A DNA stretch of 64,000 nt, from positions 44,708,970-44,772,969 of the forward strand of contig OX393579.1 in assembly GCA_947652605.1 (NCBI GenBank), in the 5' to 3' direction. The stretch's first letter is position 1; the number at the start of each line of letters is the position of its first letter. The stretch is from Elmis aenea. Its lineage: Eukaryota > Arthropoda > Insecta > Coleoptera > Elmidae. A model generated the notes under the pieces. That model did not search any database, was not told where the DNA came from, and saw only the letters and a program-made list of their open reading frames with translations. The translations under genes and the position numbers were made by a program. Shown here one piece after another: positions 56,553 through 64,000 of the stretch.

Positions 56553-57857
56553 AATGCACGAGTTATATTTTGTCAGAAAATTTCCTTCACCTAACCTATC
56601 TGTCAAATTAAAATGTTGTTTAATTTAGATAAATTAAAGTATACCTACTACTTACTGCGATTGTTATTATTAATAGATCATTTATAACTAATTTTTAATT
56701 CAAGAATTATATTTTAATAAAAATTAATGAACCAAATAGTATTTAGGTACATACATAATCTGTTATGTCAAATTTTACAAGTACTGTCAGAGTGGTGTGT
56801 CCGGTGTGTGGTTTAATCTACAGAGTGTAGACTCGGATCACGCAACATAGCAATTTCAATGGTAAAATTTTAAAAGTCGTATTCTTGCTTCTCTAACTAT
56901 TTTAGAAAAAAAGTACAAATACGTTTTTTTGTAGAGAAAAAAATTCTGTATCCATAAATATAATCAATATTACTTTTTCGTTTTCCAATAACTAAAAATT
57001 AAGCAATAATTACAAAACGCGTTTTGACAAAAATCTGTAGTGCCTTGGAATTATGCTATGACAACTGCCCAGCTTAATGTCACTTATACTGTCACTTTGA
57101 CGCGAAATTCATTCTAAATTATATTTTATCAAACATTTATTTTACACAGTTAGTTATGTTTTCATTCCAAGATACAATAAAAAAGATTATTATGAATAAA
57201 CTTCACGTCAAAGTGACAGTATAAGTGACATTAGGCTGGGCAGTTGTCATAGCATAATTCCAAGGCAGTACAGGTTTTTGTCAAAACGCGTTTTGTAATT
57301 GCTTAATTTTCAGTTATTGGAAAACGAAAAAGTAATATTGATTACATTTATGGATACAGAATTTTTTTCTCTACAAAAAACGTATTTGCACTTTTTTTCT
57401 AAAATAATTAGGGGAGCAAGAATACGACTTTTAAAATTTTACCATTGAAATTGCTATGTTGCGTGATCCGAGTCTACACCCTGTATATTAAAGTAACGTT
57501 ATTGGTCGCCGACATCTGTCAAAAAATTATCAAGACCAAAATACCTTATTCCCTCTCCAAATTTAAATTTTCCACCAATCAAAAACTCAGATTTCTTAGA
57601 AACGACCAATAAACGCATGAAAATCTGTTAATTGCGAAAAGTAAATTATCAGTGTATGATTATGTTTATTGGCCGTTTAAAGGAAATCTGAGTTTGTTAT
57701 TGGTCGAAAACGCAAATTTGACAGGAGGATCAACTCCTGGCAGAGGAATGTAAAATTATTACCGTGTAATATTGCTCCTATTGGTAGTCTCTAAAAGATT
57801 TAAGATTAGTGATTGGTAGAAAACGCAAATTTGACAGGTGAAGGGAATTTTCATTAA
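56553..57857. repeat. Dispersed repeat with CCTGTCAAATT ends, interrupted copy
   Basis: Homologous to 31239-31736 from ATGCACGAGTTATATTTTGT to AATTTGACAGGTGAAGG. It has about 150 extra bases near 56620-56760 and a foldback element at 56821-57483. Confidence 0.75.
56821..57483. mobile_element. Foldback element, 663 bp, arms of about 285 bp
   Basis: The arms starting CAGAGTGTAGACTCGGATCA and ending TGATCCGAGTCTACACCCTG pair almost perfectly to about 57110 and 57200, leaving a spacer of about 90 bases. TA flanks both ends (56819-56820, 57484-57485). The empty site is at 31361-31362 in the related repeat. High arm identity points to recent origin. Confidence 0.93.
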
Positions 57858-58278
57858 AATTAAAATGGAGCAACAATTGCGGAAAAATTAATACTTTTAA
57901 GTCAGTAAAAGTGAAACAGAACGTGGCATAATGAAAACTAAACAGATATTAGAAACAACTATAAAAATTACGCTAAGCAAAATAGTAGGCAGCAGCAAAT
58001 ATGCTTGTATAAGAAGTAAAACAATAAGAAAATTGCCAAGTTAAATAAATAGGAAAGTCGAGAATGAACGACAGAAGACTTGTAAAAGTAGTGACGGCGG
58101 ATTCGTTTGCTGTAGGGCGTAGAAATCCATATGAAGGAATGAAAAGATACACTGAAAGCGTAAAAGAAGAAATAAAACTATTCACGTAGTTCTTGATAGA
58201 AACACATTAGTTTATTAATATTTTAAATCAGTTTTCTGAAGCGACGTTAGATAGACAAAAGAGGACTTGTTCAAAGAG
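57858..58278. other. No gene recognised
   Basis: Nothing recognisable; short antisense frame only. Confidence 0.35.
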
Positions 58279-58280
58279 TA

Positions 58281-59600
58281 GGGGAGGCCGGGGATGAAAG
58301 TAACACGGGTAGGTTGTAACAGTGCCTATAGTTTCTTTAATTTTTGTTATATGTTGCCCTAAGCGCTTTAGCAATGTTCATTTACATCCACCTCCCTACC
58401 TACATTGCCAGTTTTCATCTGTCTTAGAGGTTAAGTTTTTGCCAGCCAGAGTCACTATTTTCTGCCTAAAATGACTTTAAGGCGATCTCTAAAGCTAATG
58501 CTGCACTGCGGGATTGTTGGCTGGAGGGTAGATGGTAGATACACGCCGTCGCCTGGCGACAATCCAGACGCTTTGTTTCACAACAAATTGTCATCAGGCG
58601 ACGCCGTGTATCTATCGGGTGATCAACAATGACTGATTCCCGCTAACTTCAGACCGAAAATAAAATAACCACGTTTTTGTTGGTACCACAGCGTAAAACT
58701 AGGATATCAGTGGCGTAGTATTATTTTTGTTTCTGTGATGTTCAGGTTGACCTGTCATTTTGTGTGTGGTTTCCCTACGCCACTGGTTTTCCCGTATGGG
58801 TTACCAACCGTTTGAATTAAGTTCCTAACACCCTTGGCATCGATCATTTTCGATCACCCGATACCATCTACCCTCCAGCCAACCATCCCGCAGTGCGGCC
58901 TTAGCTTAAAAGAGGAACAAAAAAGTACCTAGATTATTATGTTCTAAATTTTGTTGGCTATTGGTGGATGTAGTACAATTTGACGTTGGAATCGTTGTTA
59001 GTTGTGGATTCCCTCCAATTTGTTTTGTGTACACTTGGGGTCAAAAGTAACAGTGTTACAACCAACCCTAATCAATGTTTTCTCTAGCAAATGTTCACTC
59101 TTAGCAAATAATTGGTGGTTTTCTTCGTAGATGAGAACATACAAAACTTCGGATTAATTTTCCAATGTGTTGTATCTTTTTTATTCACAGTTTTGAATAT
59201 TGATTAGGTTCACTTATCATTTTCTATTGTTCCAAAGATTTTATTTTTATTTTTTCATTTTGCTAATGTGTATTTTGGAATCAAATATTAATTTTGTTGA
59301 TGAGTACTAATATATTTGCCCACTACTTATGAGCTGTGTAAATTATTTTGCCGCTACAACTTACCCCAATCATTGTTACTTTTAGCCCCAACGTTGAGGT
59401 TGGAAGTAACAGCTGTCTTACTATAGAAAAAAACAAATTTCTCACACGTGTTTTACGATACATATTAAATAAATATCTTGGAAGGAAGACAAATGTCCAA
59501 TCTATCATGAAATCAATTGGGATGTAAAAAACTTGTTATACTCTATGAGAAATTAAATAAAAACAAACAAAAAAATGTTACTTTTATTCCCGGTTTCCTC
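58281..59600. mobile_element. TA-flanked element with GGGGAGGCCGGG ends
   Basis: The left end GGGGAGGCCGGGGATGAAAG and right end CTTTTATTCCCGGTTTCCTC are imperfect inverses, with TA on both sides (58279-58280, 59601-59602). AAAGTAACA/TGTTACTTT motifs recur inside (about 58300, 59045, 59375). End structure resembles 49301-50200. A PIF-like MITE interrupts it at 58493-58906. Confidence 0.6.
58493..58906. mobile_element. PIF/Harbinger-like MITE, 414 bp
   Basis: The arms AGCTAATGCTGCACTGCGGG and the adjoining ATTGTTGGCTGGAGGGTAGA pair with the right end over about 45 bases. TAA flanks both sides (58490-58492, 58907-58909). A second internal inverted pair, GATACACGCCGTCGCCTGGC, lies at 58528-58615. 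Non-coding. Confidence 0.88.
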
Positions 59601-59602
59601 TA

Positions 59603-59894
59603 TAATTACCTTTTTCTTCAAGCGTCTTATAATGTCTATATTATTCTACTGAACGCCTCATGTAAAAATACGTCATTATTTTACTAGTACAATAATATCT
59701 CATTATATCACTAGGACTATAATGGTCGCTAAGCAACCGTAAAATGCGCTACGCTCATTGGTTGAATTTAGTAAAAGTCGGCGTGATTTTGTTCAATGCA
59801 TGTTTGACAGGATAATGAGAATCTGACAGATGTAGGTAAAACTTTATGTATTTGCTTGATTTTCACTATTTCTTTGACGCTTGAAGAAAAAATT
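59603..59894. other. No gene recognised
   Basis: Nothing seen. Confidence 0.35.
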
Positions 59895-60027
59895 TAATAT
59901 GCACCTCGACAGGAAAGTTCCTTTTTATCACGAGTGTGGATATTATTTGCCAAGACGAAGTCGAGGCAAATAACCACACTCGTGATAAAAAGTCGAACTT
60001 TACTGCCTTGGTACATAAATAACTATT
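59895..60027. mobile_element. MITE of the ATATGCACC...TACATAAATAACT family
   Basis: The head TAATATGCACCTCGAC and tail CTTGGTACATAAATAACTAT are shared with 39715-39822. The core is a different hairpin: TTTTTATCACGAGTGTGG pairs with CCACACTCGTGATAAAAA around GACGAAGTCG. Confidence 0.65.
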
Positions 60028-62002
60028 ATAGGTGCTTGCCACATTATTGGAAAAAGTGTTTTCGAGTAATGAAGAATAGATTACGCCTCGGTTTTTTTTG
60101 CATTCTTAAATAATATATCTTTCATATTTAAAAATGCTGTAATGTTTCTTGTCTCTCCTAACTTGTGAAGTGTTTTAAATTTTAAAAATGAGTGGCTGAA
60201 TCAAATTATATTATTCGGTTAAATCCGCCATAAATTTGATGGATGTTTCATCAAGTATCAATGCGTGAATGTTAAAAATAGATTCTCTGTATAGCTGTGT
60301 AAATATTACGGTTATCTTTGTAATGTATATAATAGAATTATTTTTGTATATCGTATTTGTATTTATTGACTATTTTTAAAGATAACACTTCGGCGAGCAA
60401 ACATAATTTTTGCTAAAATTTATTAACTGAACCAAAAAAGTTGCTCATGGTAGTTGATAAGCATGTTTTTAATGCAATTATTTGAAGTTTGATGGAGGTT
60501 TTAAACATTGATTAGGAACACGCTGGAAATACGGTCATAGAAACGCATTTTTCTAGTTTATTAAAATTAACATAAATAAAACTTACACTTTCATGATTTG
60601 ATCAACTATTTTTAATTTCTTATTATCTATTAATTTGAAATACGTTTTTTTATTTTTGTGGTCTATCTTGTCTAGTGGGCAAGTTTTTTTAACTTTTGAA
60701 CTTTTACGTTCAATTTTTCCCTTGATGTTTGTAACGTTCAACTTATTCTTAGGACTTTTGCAGGTGGCTTTCGTGTCTGTTGCTCATGTATTTCCTTTCA
60801 AATTTTTCCGTTACGTGTTTACCTTCTTGATTCAAATGAACATGTCAATATTGACGCAGAGGCCGTTATATACTCGTAAATGCGCTGTTGACTTTAGCTT
60901 GTTTTTTTACATTTCTTGGCAATTAATGCCGTATTGAAGCTAACAGTAATTAAAGTCAGCGTATGCAGCATAAGTGCGGGATCGTCATGATAGCGACGTC
61001 CGCTGCAGACGGAGACGTCGGGCCAAGTTGAGAGGCCTCTGAAGCTATGCTTGAACGAAGATGTGTGTGCACTTTGTATCACATAGTTGGAAATGTGAGC
61101 AGCAGGTGGCCAATAATGCTTTGATTACATGCAAGCACTTAACAGCTACAGTTCCAGATGTAATGATAATGGCCCTTTGGGTTTGTTTGTTTTGTTGTTA
61201 CCAAGAACGTCGTGTTCTGATATATTTCGAAGCTAAGGCTCTTTCGTCCTCACGACTACCTAAAGCCATAAATAAATGGACACTATGTATGTTTAGTAGT
61301 AGGATAAACAAAAACAACGACGGAATATTTCAACGCAAGGAGAAATGTCCCGTCCTCAAACACCCAACAGGACATATAAATGGCAGCAATATATCTGGTG
61401 GATGGTCTCCTCCAATGTTCTACATCTCGCGAAGATATTCATATATCTTTAGTGTTTTTAAGTATTAGGGCTGAAAGTGAATTCTTTAAACTTTTTTCTT
61501 GAGGCGCTGTGGAATCTGTGATATCTTTTGTTTCGTTTAAATTTAAAAAAAAATAGGATGCAGTGGGAAAACAAGGCAATTAGAAATGCAGCTAATAATT
61601 TGTCGTATACCGCAGTGTTTAGTAAATTTTAATTTTTATGTGCTTTTCTATCTGGGGACACTGTATAATAATTGATTTTCTTTTGTTTCAGGCAGGTACG
61701 TTAAACGAGGAGTGAACTTGCAACATATTTTCGATTTTTGATGGTCTTGGATGAGTAGGTACGCTAGATAAAACTGTACTGTAAGGTAAACACGTTTCAA
61801 ACAAATCTTTTACATACGTCTCATGAATAATTAAATACAAAAATTTGTGGGTGTAAACTAGGAACCGAATCAGAAACTGTATTTTTTTCTCGTGAACCTG
61901 TACCTGAATTGTAAGTTCTTTTAAGTAAAGTTTAAAATCTCAATATTTCTAACGAGATGTTTGGCATTTTAATTTATTTTTTCACTGCAGCTTCTTTACA
62001 TG
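60028..62002. other. No gene recognised
   Basis: Frames of 100 codons at 60635-60937 and 135 codons at 61061-61468 show no domain I recognise. A pyrimidine tract plus CAG at about 61674-61691 could be a splice acceptor, but nothing downstream is exon-like. Possibly single-copy DNA. Confidence 0.35.
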
Positions 62003-62004
62003 TA

Positions 62005-62727
62005 CAGCGTCATTCAAAAAGTCTGCGACAAAGGGGACAAATTTTTATTATCGATTGTTTAGAAAATTTTATTCTTGATAAAAGTTGGTGCATGGTCTAA
62101 AACTAATTTTAAGATAAAAAAAAAATCAATAAAAAGTAAGACACTAGATTTTAGCCATTTTTGAAATATTCGCACGAGTAAAGTGCCCTTACTTGAAGGG
62201 ATACAAAAAAAAATGTATAGAAAAAAGTTATTTAGAATGTCAAAATAAGGCAAGATGTAAATTTTGACGGTCAAATTCCAATTTTTATTTTTTTAAAAGA
62301 AATTTTAACATTTCTGCAACAATTGGAAAAGTTTTTTATTATCGATTTCTCAGAAAATTTTATTCTTGATAAAAGTTGGTGCATGATCTAAATCTAATTT
62401 AAAGATGAAAAAAAAAATTTTTTTTAATAGAACACTAGATTTTAACGATTTTTGAAATATTCGCAAGAGTAAAGTGCCCTTATTTTAAAAGATACAAAAA
62501 CATTTTATGAAAAAAAATTATTTAGAATCTCAAAATAAGGCTCGATTTAAACTTTGACGGTCAAATTCCAATTTTTATTTTTTAAGACATTTTAAGCACT
62601 TTACTCTTGCTAATATTTCAAAAATCGTTAAAATCTTGTGTCCTTTGACTTTTTATTAAACTTTTTTTCATCTTAAAATCAGTTTTAGACCATGCACCAA
62701 CTTTTATCAAGAATAACATTTTGACGG
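62005..62727. mobile_element. Copy 4 of the CAGCGTCATTC element, right-truncated
   Basis: The left end CAGCGTCATTCAAAAAGTCT is preceded by TA (62003-62004). Two direct and one inverted internal block (AAAAGTTGGTGCATGGTCTA) follow. The sequence breaks off after TTTTATCAAGAATAACATTT, so the right terminus is lost. Confidence 0.8.
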
Positions 62728-62860
62728 AGATTCTTCGTTACTGCAATTTTATTCGATAATATATTTCCTACCTTCACGTAACTGGTCATATCACTGTACA
62801 ATTTCTTTACTGCCTGTATCAGTGTATAAGTAGGTGATGCCTTTATTTTTCATAACTTAC

Positions 62861-63112
62861 CATAGCCCAACCAGGGGCACCGTATTATAGGCCCTCTGAA
62901 AATCCACAAAAACCACATGTGTTTCTAAATTATAAGCTAATATTTTTTCAATAAGTTGCTTTAGACAGAAAATATTGTCTATGCAAGAGCGTCCTTGTCG
63001 GAATCCACATTGTTCTTCGTCTTCATCCAAATTTCTTTCAATTTTATTTTTAATTATTCTCCCATGAGTCTACTTGGAGAATTCGTCACACTTATTCCTC
63101 TGTAGTTTCTTT
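62861..63112 (-). pseudogene. RTE-type LINE, RT fragment
   Basis: The minus frame reads NYRGISVTN near 63100, then EDEEQCGFRQGRSCIDNIFC, LKQLIEKILAYNLE and HVVFVDFQRAYNTVPL. E-x-Q-x-G-F-R-x-G-R-S-x-x-D-x-I-F followed by F-V-D-x-x-x-A-Y-[DN]-x-V-P is the fingers-to-motif-A region of RTE-clade RT. Only about 80 codons survive; motifs B and C are missing. It may be the same family as the 3' piece at 33950-34690. Confidence 0.8.
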
Positions 63113-63822
63113 ATACAACCAAAAAATCGGTTTCGAATTTACCTGTTCAAAGTAAAAATTCTGGGTCACATTCATTCAAGTCCCTGTTGAAAATTTACAT
63201 TCCTTTGGTGTCTGCATTTTGGCAGAGCGGGTCGTATAAGACAAGTGATATTCTTTACGTTTTTAGGCCCATGTTTTCGATGTCGAAATAAAGCCACTGT
63301 CATAAATATTTAGCGTGCATTCGTTCATGCTTCTTACGGCGCTAGAAACATTTATGATAATGGATCTGCTCGTGTCCTCGTCTTGTTATGTCGTAAATAT
63401 TTGCAGCCTGGATAGTAAATGTTATTGTTATGATTGCACTTAAATTTTCCGAACAACGAATAAAATAAAACTTCGATGCGAGAATGGGTGAAATATTTAT
63501 GTATGTACATGCATCATGAATACAGCCCTTCGCTCTTATCTTATATGTGGATTGATGGCATCGACGTGTATGTGAGGCTGCTTCTGTTTTGCTTTATTTT
63601 GTAAATATTCCTATTTATTACTTTAAAAACGTGACCAAAGTTAATGGTTGCCGTAAAGCTTTAATAAAAAATTAATTTTGTTATTTGCGTAGTTCTTTAC
63701 AGATAATCTCAAATTTAACTCTAACTCTATTATGTACCTAATACTTCAATTGTTTATTTGATTCGCATGCAACTGTCATTTCGTCGATCAATTTTACTAC
63801 TAAAAGTTATTTGTGCAGTCCT
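63113..63822. other. No gene recognised
   Basis: Nothing recognisable. Confidence 0.35.
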
Positions 63823-64000
63823 ATGGGCTGTTGCACCGTCCTGCCTAAAATAGCCATGCACTGTTCATCATCAAAATGTTGTTTTTGTACCTGTCAGCAT
63901 TGATGGTGAAGGGAAAAAAAACGGACTCAATTATTCTTCTGCAAAAAACTGCCATCCAAACACCAATTTTCTGAGCATGTAATGGGGATTCAACAAAAAT
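63823..64000 (-). pseudogene. Mariner-like transposase fragment at window edge
   Basis: The minus strand reads HAQKIGVWMAVFCRRIIESV, then FFPFTINADRY, and after a frameshift QDGATAH at 63823-63843. H-x-x-K-x-G-V-W, I-I-x-x-x-F-F and Q-D-G-A-x-x-H are the conserved landmarks leading to the second catalytic aspartate in Tc1/mariner-family transposases. The frame continues beyond the right edge, so its N-terminal part is not visible. It is broken after the aspartate. Confidence 0.75.

Noticed and set aside
61061..61468. 135-codon open frame on the plus strand
   Set aside because: No domain or motif recognised, composition like surrounding DNA, and no convincing splice or start context. A chance frame is as likely as an exon.
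61674..61700. Splice-acceptor-like pyrimidine tract followed by CAG
   Set aside because: No open frame with exon-like composition follows and no matching donor is evident; such tracts are common in this DNA.

Overview
This window is eukaryotic, AT-rich (roughly 30-35% GC by eye) and almost certainly from an insect. The mix of Jockey-, RTE- and Penelope-type retroelements, mariner-like and hAT relics, and many short palindromic DNA transposons flanked by TA would fit a beetle, but the order is an inference. I recognise no host gene, tRNA or rRNA gene, CRISPR array or operon. Nearly all short open frames are chance frames in AT-rich DNA or lie inside repeats. The window reads as one intergenic stretch or very large intron built from layered transposable elements (TEs).

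Layout. 0-9 kb: an LTR-like fragment at the left edge, a TA-flanked palindromic element carrying a tRNA-type SINE, an hAT-like element holding a second element, a near-perfect foldback element, and a 1.2 kb palindrome of tandem repeats with a Penelope-type reverse transcriptase (RT) fragment at its centre. 9-20 kb: several hAT-type miniature elements (MITEs) with 8-bp target site duplications (TSDs), a relic hAT transposase on the minus strand, and a TTAA-type element with a nested 408-bp insertion. 20-32 kb: nested hAT MITEs, foldback elements, and a mariner transposase relic split by a three-level nest of insertions. 32-44 kb: an RTE LINE tail, LTR-like repeats, a chimeric foldback element, a deleted PIF/Harbinger element with two recognisable coding pieces, and a LINE with a 394-codon RT frame. 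44-64 kb: a second copy of the nested element seen at 27 kb, further foldback elements, a decayed Jockey LINE, a second TTAA-type element, two TA-flanked elements with nested MITEs, an RTE RT fragment and a mariner-like transposase relic running off the right edge.

The most informative points are the filled/empty site pairs, where one copy of a repeat is interrupted and another copy in the same window is not. These fix insertion boundaries and TSDs without outside data. The two observations I rate highest are the 787-bp PIF/Harbinger derivative at 40.7-41.5 kb, which keeps a MADF-type DNA-binding frame and the basic N-terminus of the transposase in convergent orientation, and the Penelope RT fragment between inverted tandem arrays at 7.4-8.65 kb.

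All boundaries were read by eye. No alignment, repeat-library search or transcript evidence was available. Stretches listed as having nothing recognised may hold old repeats or regulatory DNA that cannot be seen this way.
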